Origin: Melampsora larici-populina 98AG31
Lineage: Eukaryota; Basidiomycota; Pucciniomycetes; Pucciniales; Melampsoraceae
NCBI RefSeq assembly: GCF_000204055.1
Contig: NW_006768778.1
Location: 949,999 to 1,013,998, forward strand
Length of the DNA stretch: 64,000 nucleotides
Direction of reading: 5' to 3'
Translations under genes and position numbers: made by a program
The notes under the pieces: generated by a model
Seen by the model: the letters and a program-made list of their open reading frames with translations, nothing else
Database searches by the model: none
Told to the model about the DNA's origin: nothing
In this document: positions 19,430 through 34,052 of the stretch, piece after piece
Position numbering within the stretch: the first letter of the stretch is position 1
How the letters are laid out: each line of letters opens with the position of its first letter

Positions 19430-22400
19430 ATGGAATTATCTGAATCATGGCCATCGCAAACTTGTGTGGCCAATCAAACATTCGCTGGAGCTAGGTTAAA
19501 GTACAATCAAAACCAATTTAATCATTCGGAACCTCGTTTAGATTTCGAATTTGCAAGACAGAAAAGTGAACGTAAGTCAATCCAATCTATATAAAACTTG
19601 GCAAGGTTTACTTGGTCACTGACTGTCGTTTCCATCTCGGCTAAACAGTGTTTACTCGACCGCAGGTTCCCTTACTTCAGACGTTTCCTCCTCCAGTCAA
19701 TAAGACAGATGTACCGGAAAATACGGACTCGTATCGATTGTTAGTCTCAGCTGTGAGTCTATCACACATCCTTCTGATCGAATCATCGAAGAAAAAGATG
19801 TTTATCAGTTCCAATCAATGGGGTTTTCTAATTTAGAATGGATATTTACGTGAATGTTACCCTGAAGTGGATCTACCGAAAGAAGTGTTATTATCACATA
19901 TAATGGAAGATCAAGATCAAGCAATATCTGATGAAATTAGTTCAGCTTCAAAATTGATCGGGTTTTCTATAGGAGATCAAACCAGTGTTTTTATCAGTAC
20001 AGGTGGTCCTTCATCTAACGAGTTATGTAAGCTTTAACTTTTTTCTTTTGATAATTTTCTTGCATAAAGTTAAAACTTATGCCTCTCCTTTATTTTTTCT
20101 TTTTGGATATGTTTAGATTGTTCTGTTATGAGATATCCATTTGAGAATGATTCTAGTTCGATTCCGGTTCCTACGTTTATTGCTACTGCTAAACCTATTA
20201 TCACTTTTCCAACTCCTATCTTGCAATTGGCAAATGGTCCTTGTTTGAGCTTTAATGGCCAAGGTATGCCAATTCATCTTTTATGGTTTATATGTTCAAC
20301 TTCATCATGATACTGATCAAGTTGTGCTTATAGCTTCTCTCTTGGCTCGTACAATCCAATCTACCTACTTCTTCGGCTCCCCTCAACTTAACAACGTCTC
20401 AGTAGATGGAGAGGAAACTGATTTTCAGTCGCCACCAACCAATATTGATGAACCCATACCTCTGATCACGATTCCTACATCTGATACACAGAAGGTAACA
20501 CACTTGGATGCATGTATCGGTACAGCGCGTGATGGTTTCACGTATGGTTACATCGTTGATAATCGAGGAGGTATTTGGAAAACAAGTGACCCAGATAACG
20601 GACCTCAATGCTTACACATCGGCACTCTTACACTCACTGATAACGATGGAGAAAGGATTGATTGGGCTCGTTCTAGTGCAACATTTTACCAAGACTGCAT
20701 TACCGTTGGTCTTCGTAAGTCTGTGCAAGTGATTGATCCACGAGCAGGTCTCGAGCCGACCACCGTTTTGTTTGACGTGAGTTCTTTTTTATAGCTAAAG
20801 AGAAAGTCAAATCTAATGATCCAAGGCTCATTCGACTATTTAAAAGTCTTCACTTGAAAAACTGACCCTTGCGCCCTGATTTTCCATTTGTTTAGTCCAG
20901 AAACGACTACAAAAACTTGTACAGTTTAAATGATAATCATATCTTGACTGATATCGAGCGACATCCAAGTCACCTTTCGCCGCATCTACGTCTGATCAAT
21001 ACAACCCAATCACTGATTGTCCTAGACGATCGTAAACCAACTGTTCCAATGGTTTCCTTTCCACATCATCGAACACAAGATTTAACTCTGAGGATGTCTT
21101 TTCCCTCAGATCTAGAAAGATTTCCTACTCAAGAGGGATTCAATTCTACAACTCCAAACCCTTTTGTAATTCTATGGTCTCGACAAAATGATGTAGCAAG
21201 TTTACATTCACTTGATAGAAATCAATTTGATAAACCACCTGCTATGATTGGATATCCTACGACTGTACCAGTCTTATCAACTACAGAAAATAATCCTCGG
21301 ACTGGCCTTGTTCTTACAAGTTTCCCAAATAATAAATCTACTTCAAAACATCTTTCTGTTGTTGAAATGACCAGAGATGGAGCATTATGGCAACAAGTGA
21401 TTTCATTAGAGGATCAAGCCGATTTATCTGAGTCGGTCACGACTTCTTTTACACCCTCTCAAAGACGCGTATGGGATGAAGAACTTTTTCAAAGAGAAAA
21501 AGAGTGTAAGATGTCAGATCAGTTGTCACGTCAAGCGATCACCCCCGCTACCAAATCATCTATGTTAGCGGGCCTTTCCATTATCTGTCAAGGTGTGTCG
21601 AAAGAAGTCATTTTCTATCAATCGGGGTTTTCCTTATGGCTTTTAATCAAATGATTCACCTTGTCTGTAGATTTTGATAAGATATACATATCTAAGACAG
21701 CGCAAGACGAGAGCCAAAGCTTGTCTTCTGATGAAGAATCAAGACCAGCTCGTTTTCTTACTAGGCGTTTAGATGTTCCAGATGTTACTGATCCACCAAT
21801 TGATCCAGAACTTTTACGTTCTGAATCTCGAATATCACAAGTAGATTCCACCGACGAAGGTTTATCACAAAACTCACAATCATTAGAAAATAATAACGTT
21901 ATTGATCTGATGCCGACACTCAGATCGATTCTTTATAATCCTAATGATAAACTTTTGAATCCCGTGGAAAATAATCATGATGAAATAGAACGATTAATTT
22001 CAAATGGAATCAATAATTCATCACGTTCAAAATATAAAAAATCAATAACACAACCAGTAACTCAAAACTCTTTAAGAAGAGAAACCGAAGAATCAGAAGA
22101 AAATAATGGAGTAGATGCAGTAGAAAGATTAATGAGTGGATGGAAGATTGGGATTCCAAGTTCTGAGTATGAATGGAAAGATATTTGTATAGAAGATCAA
22201 GAAGTTGAAGAAGAAGATGAATTAGATACAGATTATGGAAGAAGTTCTAGAAGACAAACGCCTTTATCTGGATTACAAAGATCGAGGGATTATAGTATTG
22301 GATTTGATTATGATACACAATTTAGTGAAGTTAGATCAAAGATTGAAATTGGAAGAGCTCCTTCTAGATCGGTTTCTAGAAAAGAACCTTCTACACCTGG

Positions 22401-22704
22401 TCGTAGTAGTAAGAATCGTTCAATGGACTTTACTTCACCTTTTACGACTCCTTTCAAAGAATCTACTCATCAACACCATCATGATAGATCTAGTCCTTCA
22501 CATTTACCCTCAAATGAACCAAATAATTTTTATCAATCTCAAAATTTACCTACTACAAATTCTAATGGATTTGGTGGATCTTTAAGTCAAGAAACTTTTG
22601 GTGGAAATTTAATGGCTTTTTCTCAAGTCTTACCTGGACCTCATGGTGATAGAAGTAATCCTGGAGGTCATGTAAAGAAAAAGAAAAGAGTTGGTGGATT
22701 TTGA
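19430..22704 (+). CDS. RRN6: RRN6/TAF1C-like RNA polymerase I initiation factor subunit
   Basis: Probable core-factor/SL1 subunit that helps recruit Pol I to the rDNA promoter in the nucleolus. Seven exons keep frame throughout: 19430-19571, 19649-19752, 19837-20026, 20117-20263, 20334-20776, 20896-21592 and 21671-22704, giving 918 residues. That is close to yeast Rrn6 and human TAF1C in length. The first 600 residues are rich in beta-strand and Trp/Gly turns (GGIWKTS, NPFVILWSRQND), consistent with the family's beta-propeller. The last third is acidic, Ser/Asn-rich and disordered, ending in a basic KKKKRVGGF tail of the kind I associate with RRN6 proteins. No catalytic residues are expected. 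Assignment rests on architecture and tail, not on an alignment; another WD-like nuclear protein is possible. Confidence 0.5.
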
Positions 22705-25700
22705 TGGATTGTATCTTTTAATTTAATAGGTTTTGATTAAGAAGAGAAGTGTATGATTTTCTTCTATTTGGTCATCTTGTAAGAAATTGAAGGAATATAT
22801 ATTGGAAAAAGAAGATTTGTCTTATTCTGTATCTTTGAATTTTTGAATCCTTACCATATACAAGATACTAGGCTGTACCAGCATCTTGATATGAGTGTCA
22901 TCCTATCTCAACCCCACAAGCAATCTTCCCTCACACTGTGCAGATGTAATATTTCTCCACTATGCAAAATGATTTCAATAAATGTTGAAAATGATTAAAA
23001 ATGCAATGGTAATGCAGAAAAATGCAGTGTGGATACACATGCAGAATAAATGAAGAATTACTGCAATTTCAATTGTTTTTGTCATTCAGGTCAATCATTT
23101 TTCACTTGGGAAAAATACTTCATCTGTGTGATGTCATGGATCTTTTTGCTCACATCCTCATTCACATCAAAAGCTGGACAAGTGCAAGGATTAGAACTCT
23201 TGGATGGTATCACCAATTGTGCTGTATACCCTCAATGATACAAAGATTGAGACATGGTAACAACATCTGATAGGTACTGAAAACCATTGTGTGCGTGAGC
23301 AGATGTGTGAAGGGGTGGTATACCAAATTGACCCTTGACACACAATGATCATCTCCTACCTCATGATCACCGGACAACAAAACAATTGCCTTTGACAAGA
23401 GTTGATCACATCACAATGGCAACAAAGTTGTTGTACTTTGACTTTCACACCACAATTTTGTGGTACAAAAAAACCAATACTGCTGTTTGAATCTGCAAGA
23501 AAATCCAAGATATTCACACATTGAAGAATTTGAGTTAAAGCCCTCTGTCTGAGGCATATGCAGATTGACATCAATGGGGTTGGACAAAGCTATGTCAGCT
23601 GATATGATGTCCTTTTTGCTCTTACAGTCAGAGTTACAATGAAGCTTCTCCTTGTAATTGAAGACATAGTCTAGCAATTTTCTCTTCTTCTTCTTGCTGA
23701 AGTCTACAAGCCTCATTTTCCAAATGTTTTTGCATTCATAAAGTAGCCTTTTGTTTCTTTTTTTCAGCCAAAGCTTGTACTCATGCTGAATTCAAGTCCT
23801 TTCTTCCTGAGCTGCCTCATATTTTTGTTTTTTCTCAATTTGAGCCCAATAACTCTTTGATATTTGACATATCTCAATGGTTTTGATAATCAATTCAAAA
23901 GTTCCTGGAAGAGGCTCACTACCAGAAATTGCTCGGAGATGTTGTCCTGAAAGAACAATTTAATATAGTTTTACCGTCATCCATAATTCTATGTAGTTGA
24001 GAAGCTGGACCAGATGATCTGTATGGATATTAAGTGTCAAAGAGTTTATGGAAAGCTTCTATTATACCTGCAGCTAGGTCTATCATTGTTGTTGAGCAGT
24101 AGATCTTGTCATTGTTGGTGCAAGGGATCAGTCTTCCAGAAAAGGACTTTGGTGGTGATGGCAACATCAGCAGAGGATTCAAGAAGCTTTATGCAGGCAG
24201 ATCCATTGGTATTGTAGGTAGGCTCAACATCTTCTGAAATCAAATGCAGTTAATGGTATTGAGGGCCTCAATGAGGTGGATTGTGCCAACAGGATTACAG
24301 ACTGAGAATTGGCAAGGCTTCATCCCAGTGGCAGATTGTCAATCCCTCTCCTTGATGTAGATTTCAGCATCAACTGTCAGGGGAAATTTACCATAATTAA
24401 GCTGTTAATAGAACCATCAATTGTGAGATGTACTTGAATTTGAATTTGAAATCAAAATCAAGTAAAAGGAGACTTACAATGTATCAGAGTTCATCAAAAC
24501 ATGGAGACATGCTTTTCTCTACAATGTCTCTTAGCTAGATTGGCTTTACTTCTGATGTGCTTGTTTTTCATTCACTCAACATTTATTTTAGTTATTAGCC
24601 ATATTCAAACCAAACCTAGTTGCACAAAAACCTGGTACACCCAGTTGACTTTTTGGCTGGAAGCTGTCAAGAGCTGTCACTAGATACACAAAGTTACCAC
24701 CAAAAACACAACTGGGTGTACTGGGTTTTTGAGTCAACCGGGTTTGGTTTGAACACAGCTATTGCATTGTATTTTACATGTCACAGGTTTGTCCTATCCA
24801 CACCTAGAGAATCTTGTGTCTGAAAAAACTCTACGTTTCTTGGGGGGGCTCTGCCCTAATGGGGGCTGAGGGAGGTAGAAGTTAAACATGACAAAGTCCC
24901 ACACTCAGCTTGCAAGGCTTAGCAAGCAAGGGACTTCCACCAAACTTAAAAATTCATACACTGTTGGTTGGGACTTGCAGGGAGCCGCCTTTAATCCCTT
25001 ATGCCTGATTCCACACCCAGGATCTGTACATGGTCCAAAGGAGAAAGTTATGAGCTTCACTCTTGCACATAATTACATATTTTTTCCCACAGAAAGTGCC
25101 CCCCTCTTGCCTAAAGTTTTCCTCAAAGATTGGCTCTTGACAGAAAACTATGTGTGTAACTTCTCCCTCAAGTCCAAATACAACCCTGGGACCCAGTATT
25201 TTAAACACAACTTTGGCAAGAGGGCATCAATCTGGCATCAATCTTAGTGCAAGATATGAGTGCACAATCCTCTTCAGTCCATGTAGGAATCTTTGGTAGG
25301 GACCCATGTAGAAACCAAGGGGCTTCTGTGTGCCATAAGTGCACAATAGACAGCAATGCAACACATTGCAGCCTGACAACAAAATATTGGCCTATTCCAT
25401 TGCTTGTTGCCTTGCTTGTGAGAGCTAGGTTCCTTTCCCATTGTGTTGTGATGCTGAGCAACAAAGCCTGAAGCCACCCCGGCTCTGGAATGTCATCCTG
25501 CTGTATAAGCAATTGGTGAGTGGACTATTTCAGAAAAATTCAATATGTAATTTCTTTTTGATCAGGCAAACATTTTCCATTTTGTTTGACTTTGTAAATA
25601 GGTGTTCAAAATAACTGTGTCCTTTGCTTTCTTCCCGCATTTGGGGGGTTAGGTTGAATAAACACAATGGGGTTGCTGTTGCCCCTGGCTGGGCAGAAAT

Positions 25701-27489
25701 TTAATTTCTTGCATTTCTCACGAGGGGGTTTGCAAGAAATCCAACACAGCCCTCATTGATGTAGATGGATTCCAAGATGACCTCCTGCAAAAGCCTCAAC
25801 CGCAAGTTTATGAGATGTGCAAGTTTGGCATAATTCCTTTTCTTGCCAAACCTCACAAGGCAAGTGTGGTACTTTGTTAATCTAAGCAGATCCTGATGGA
25901 ACAACATTATCAATTTATGGGATACAAAGTAGAAACCCAGAACTTGTCCAAGTTTCCCAATGGCGGTAGTTTTTGGTTTGCCTGGTTTGTCAGCTTCCCA
26001 ACTACAGCCAAAAAGTGCAAGTTGGAACACTCAGACAAGTTCCAGGTTTCTACCAGTATACAAATATTGTTCTGGAAAATTCCAGACAACATTTTCCACA
26101 ACACCAGAAGCCTCCTGGTGTTCTGGAAAACACAGAGTGTTAGTTATTCAAAGCTTCAGAACACCATAGTGTCAGACCACACCCCAAAAAACACTTGTGG
26201 CATTCTGGAAAAACTCTTCTGGAAATTTCCATAACCATATTTGAATACCCTATTTATATCCCACAATTTTTATTGTACCTGGGTGATCTTGTACAATCAA
26301 CCATACAAGCAAGGATCATTAGCAATACATATAGGCTATTTATAGCTCTTTTCAATGTTCAAGTACATCCCATAGCCTCCAGATAAATTTTGCTACACAT
26401 ATAATGGCAATATAGGTCAAAAACATTGCATTTTACACCTATAAAGCAATCAAGGTGTGCACTGCTTGGCTCTGAATTTTAGACTTCCTTGGGTCTACTT
26501 GAAAAAGGTAATGAAAGCTGTTGACCATTCTTGATTACTTATAATCCAGTGGATGGTCTCAAACTACTTGTTCTTCCCACTTTTCACCTTTCTCAAAGGA
26601 CTATAATTCTTATCAAATAATTATTCTCCATTTATTCGAGATCAACTTGCTTTTTATATTTATATATTTATCATATCATCCTTGCTTGATTCTTATAAAA
26701 AATTCTGTCCCACCTCTCCTCTCCCTTTTATTTTGATCTTGTAATTCTGTTTTTAGTCCGCCCCATAGCGGACCTTTTATTAACCTTTGAGTTAGTTGCA
26801 CACCCCTTAGATTTATCCTGTATATTTATCTACTACCTTGCAACTAGCGCTCAGCGCCCCGATTCAAGCTAAAAACCTTTTCATCACTCAGTTTTAGCTG
26901 AATCACCCAGGCACCATATATATTCTCCACCGAGAATCCATAATTTTCTGTAGTGTAGAAGCAACACAACAACACTTGGCACCAATTGCACCACAATTGC
27001 CTCAGCCTTTAGTTTGGAAAGGAGAAATTTCTAAGCTGTGAAGCAATGCAGTATAAAATGCAAGAGGATGGGAGCTGTTGGTTGATGCATGCACCATTGT
27101 GATCCCAGTGTCTTGTGGTGGCTGGCCTCCTGATATCTAGTATTACTAAAAGAATTTTAGCTTTGAAAAGGCTTTCCCAATCAATCAATCAAGCTTGATA
27201 ACTCACCAGGGCCCTTATGAAATAATCAAGATAAATGAGAATCAAAGGTTTCAGCTCGGCAATGAAATCTTCATTATTTTCTTCAATCAAGATCAACTTA
27301 AACAGTTTGACAACTTGAAATCAATTTTGTGTACATCTATTAACTTTTATGTTATTTATTTCTTCATTCAATCAAAACCAAAAAAAATCAATTTACAAAT
27401 TTTAAAAAATACTTTACAAAATCTATCAGACACCCCAATTTTGTCCCTCTCATGTTTATCTTTTTATTCATTTTCTTTTATCCAATTTA
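22705..27489. other. Long gene-poor stretch with degenerate repeats
   Basis: No intact gene is supported. Minus-strand pieces between 23.2 and 23.9 kb (for example around KKKKRKLLDYVFNYKEK) look like a decayed basic, helical protein broken by stops. 24606-24752 is a foldback repeat. 26050-26240 repeats TTCTGGAAAA-type words. 26500-27200 is pyrimidine-rich and LTR-like without identifiable ends. 27195-27330 on the plus strand has THQGPYEIIKINENQRFQLG, faintly like the end of a gypsy integrase. I regard the whole as old transposon debris. Confidence 0.5.
24606..24752. repeat. Imperfect 44-bp inverted repeat
   Basis: The left arm starts CAAACCAAACCTAGTTG and the right arm is its imperfect complement, ending AACCGGGTTTGGTTTG. 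About 58 bp separate them. Only a handful of mismatches and one gap interrupt the arms. This is consistent with a foldback MITE; no clear target duplication was found. Confidence 0.65.
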
Positions 27490-30780
<3,291 letters not shown>

Positions 30781-31469
30781 GTGAGATTAATTGATATGAA
30801 GTTTACGAGGATGAGTTGAGCTCAAAGCGAAAGAGGTAATCAAGAAAACACGGAGCAAATGGCCATCAAAATTGGTGAATATAAATTATATACACCCAAC
30901 AACATGTAATGTCTGTCCCCCTCGAAAGCGTCATTGTGGTGTACCGTGTGGTCCGTGGACAATAGACACTGCATCGGTGGCGGGGGTCGGGTCAAGCTCA
31001 GGAAAGAGGTCCGGACCCCTGGAGATTGATAGATGCCAATTGACAGTGACCCCATCACGCTCAAGAAGATCATCCCTCACGTGATAACTCATTGACTTGA
31101 ATCTTCCTTTCAAATGGGGTAGAGCTCCAAAGCTTGTTACAAACCTCGAACACTGATTAGAAATGAACATCGATGTTATACAAGGATTCTTTTTGGAATG
31201 AGGTTGCCTCACACTCGATTCTTCTTCGACTCGCGCGATGTTCATCCTACATTATTCATACAAATATCATAAAGAAACTAGGTGTATTAGATAGCAATGA
31301 TATTTTCCAGGGAGCAGATAAATTCTGAGGCTGTCTTGATAATCAAGGATATCGTTGAGTGACCAGTCCTGCCTGTGAAGTGCTTATAGTTATCACGCAG
31401 TGTGTCGGATTTTCGTTCAACCTGGAAGCTACCATGTTCTTAACCAACATATAGCTTTGCGTATGCCTT
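30781..31469. other. Intergenic region SSL2-SUS1
   Basis: It holds the SSL2 upstream region and the SUS1 3' flank. No gene or repeat is recognised. A G+C-richer patch at about 30910-31080 gives chance open frames on both strands. Confidence 0.45.
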
Positions 31470-32289
31470 CTATTGTGTCTCGCCAACGTCAGCATCAACA
31501 TTGACTTCAACAAAATGACGGATGGATGCCATGATATCATTCTTGATTTGTTCAGGTACCGTATCTAGAGAAAGCACATGAACGTAAGGCTAGACGAAGA
31601 TAGCAAAATAATCAAAAATACAAAGACATACTGACCTGCTGCAATAGGTTGAATATATTCAATCAATTCCCCTAAGCTTGGTTCATCAGCCTCGAGAGCG
31701 CGAGCTATTTGAATTCGAAAAATTCAGTACCATAATTGAAATCGATGACAACTTGCAATCTTACAAACCTTCAGCTGTACATCTTAAATTTTCCTCCCAG
31801 CTAGATCCCTTCAATTGTTCTCGTACTTTCTTCGTTAATCTGGTAACCGATTAAAACTTGATGTCAGTGTATCATTCTATCCAATATCGCTTATCTAGCA
31901 TCAAATTTTCAAGCATCAAAGGTGGAGAGGAAAGAAGATATGTCGATGAGTCTAGTGAATCACTTAGAATGGTGGAAATTATGTTGAAGTTTAACACCGA
32001 TAAAGACGTAAGAGTTATGCAGCAATTTGAAACTTGATAAATAACAAGTGAACTAACATATCATAAAGAATAATTCGAACCCAGTTTCCTTTCCTCTACA
32101 ATCCTGAGCAATATATCATTTCTCGCTTACCCACCTCGACCATTCACCTGAAGCTAACATTCGATTCTTCAATTCGGTTTTAATCATATCTTCAACTTTT
32201 GAGCTGGATTGATCATTGTCACTTTCGACTTGCACGGGATTGGAATTTGAGCTACTTGCTGCCGCCTTTCCTTTGTGTCCTGTCGTCAT
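31470..32289 (-). CDS. SUS1: Sus1/ENY2, subunit of SAGA deubiquitinase module and TREX-2
   Basis: Small helical protein that links SAGA histone H2B deubiquitination to TREX-2 mRNA export at the nuclear pore. Four exons keep frame: 32289-32135, 31839-31769, 31704-31636 and 31564-31470, giving 129 residues. Residues 1-33 are a Ser/Asn-rich disordered leader longer than in yeast (96 residues in total). Then comes the ENY2 fold: IKTELKNRMLASGEWS, LTKKVREQLKGSSWEENL, ADEPSLGELIEYIQP and VPEQIKNDIMASIRHFVE, matching the family's run of amphipathic helices. The three small introns recall yeast SUS1, where splicing is regulated; whether that holds here is unknown. Confidence 0.9.
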
Positions 32290-32379
32290 ACTGATGTATT
32301 ATTTGGAGTAAAAATCGAGCTGAGAGGTTGAAGTTTAAGGATTTTGCCACTCGCGCATTTACTCACCGACAAGAGCTCA

Positions 32380-32520
32380 GTCACCCTCGACCAATCTGTT
32401 GGCCGGCTGGCCCGTGAGAAGCGGGACGCGCGGCCCAGTCACTGTGGTACACTGGAGATCCGGTGTACACGGATCGGGCAGACGGGTCGTAGTTTATAAC
32501 CCGCGCTAGCCGGCTGTCGA
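32380..32520. other. G+C-rich patch
   Basis: Markedly G+C-rich compared with its surroundings, with CCGGCTGGCCCG and GTGTACACGG words. The minus strand has an open frame of 91 codons (32656-32381) but without recognisable features. It may be a fragment of a mobile element next to the SUS1 promoter. Confidence 0.35.
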
Positions 32521-32821
32521 GTTGATCATCAAAAATTTCCTCGCCTCCTTTAAAAAACACATCACTTGCCATTTTACTCAGAAAAGAGGCCTCAATGCGT
32601 GGAGGGTATGTTCCGTTAGCGCATCTACCCACGATGGGATTGCGGAAAAAAAGCAATCCTCACATCACACCATCAACCGAATGTTTATCAAACTGATTCC
32701 AGTATTTTTGGATACTGATGTAAAAGCCATCATCTCGTAGATTGCAGACCTCTCCTCACTTCCTCACATTGCAAAATTATTGATGAAAAGTTGAACTATC
32801 AAGATCGACGGGATGCAAGTA

Positions 32822-33046
32822 CAGCCGTTATCACAATTAACGGTAGAATTCTGTGATCATGCGTCGCTCTCGAGGTTAAATCTGGAGAGGTCAAAACTGG
32901 ATTAAACCCAGTTTTGCACCCAAATGAACAAGGAGGCCTGGGAGACCTGTCACTTTGAGCCGGCTTTAACTAGTTTTTGACTTTTAGATTAAATTCCGAT
33001 GCAACACACCAATGAAGAATTCTACCGTTAATTGTGATAACGGCTG
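32822..33046. mobile_element. Mariner-type MITE (225 bp)
   Basis: Perfect 31-bp terminal inverted repeats starting CAGCCGTTATCACAATTAAC, with TA on both sides (32820-32821 and 33047-33048), as expected for Tc1/mariner insertion. It has no coding capacity; the interior holds a small hairpin (AAAACTGG...CCAGTTTT). The first eight bases of the repeats equal those of the large mariner element at 41977-48550, and the following bases are similar, so that family may be its source of transposase. Confidence 0.9.
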
Positions 33047-33225
33047 TAAATGTTACGGGAAATTATGTTTTGATACCTTGATACATTGTTGATGGCACAA
33101 GTGCCAGAGCAGAACAGTTCGACCAATGTTTGTTGAACGCGGTGGATCACCAACCGTATTTAGATTTCTGTTGACAAAGAGGATCAGTGATCAAGTTTTC
33201 TTTTCATCTCCATATTAGCGTTGCT

Positions 33226-33522
33226 ATGTCAACAGAACCATTCGAAAATGCAAGCCGGCCTAACTCTGCCGGAATGAACCCGAGCCAACCTCCAAGCCGC
33301 TTGCCAAGCTCACTGAAAACCACGATCTCGGAAGCTGATCTAGTCCTTTACTGGAATCTACTTTACCAAAACTTAAAGCGTGTGATGGCGAATCGTCGAT
33401 CACATCTCAGCAGCCAGCCAACTGTCGGTCAAAAGTCTCTAAATGGCGCCGCCGGTCTCTTTCAGGATTCTAGTCAGCAAGCCAGTCAACCAACCCAATG
33501 TCGCTCCCTGACCATTAGCTGA
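33226..33522 (+). CDS. Small hypothetical ORF
   Basis: 98 residues, Ser/Pro-rich at both ends with a central helical stretch (EADLVLYWNLLYQNLKRVM). I do not recognise it. No intron is needed. It lies between the MITE and the Rua1-type gene, and could be an independent small gene, an upstream exon of the following gene, or noncoding. Confidence 0.3.
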   Translation: MSTEPFENASRPNSAGMNPSQPPSRLPSSLKTTISEADLVLYWNLLYQNLKRVMANRRSHLSSQPTVGQKSLNGAAGLFQDSSQQASQPTQCRSLTIS

Positions 33523-34052
33523 CTAAGCAGACAGAAGCTGAGCTGAGGCGATCAATTCCTGGCCATCCTCCAGGCCTGAGTGCAAGTGGGAGAAGTGATT
33601 AGGGATATGGAGATACGAAACCTGGTCAGGTCGGGTTAATTGAAAAAATTGTGACCTTGACGCATCATGAAAACAGGGCGAGACGAGCGAGTAAGGCATG
33701 AGACTGACGAGCAGAAATACGTTGAGATGGAAAGGCTGGTATCCGAAATTACTTTGCTTGATTCTGGCTGGCCTATTATTTCTTCGCCCTTAAAGGCCTG
33801 TCTCTTTTCCCTTCTATCTCTCAATCCCCAAACTGAACGCAAATCATAACTCTAGCTTCTATACTGCGCAGCAAAATAACCACCTCTCACCTTGGTCCTG
33901 CATTCATCTATCCTTTCACCTCGAGTGTTATCTCTTATCCTGCCAAGGTTTCTCAATTTTCAAGTGAGGCATCTCAATTACTGCACATGTTATGTTTGGA
34001 GGTAACATTAGCTGACTGAAGCTAACGTATCCTTTATAGCAACTCATTGATC
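33523..34052. other. Upstream region of the Rua1-type gene
   Basis: No gene recognised. Pyrimidine-rich runs (for example CTCTTTTCCCTTCTATCTCTC near 33800) precede the start, a common feature of fungal promoters. A possible leader intron ends near 34040. Confidence 0.35.

Noticed and set aside
32381..32656. 91-codon minus-strand ORF next to SUS1
   Set aside because: No start context, no motif, and half of it lies in the G+C-rich patch; not enough to call a gene.
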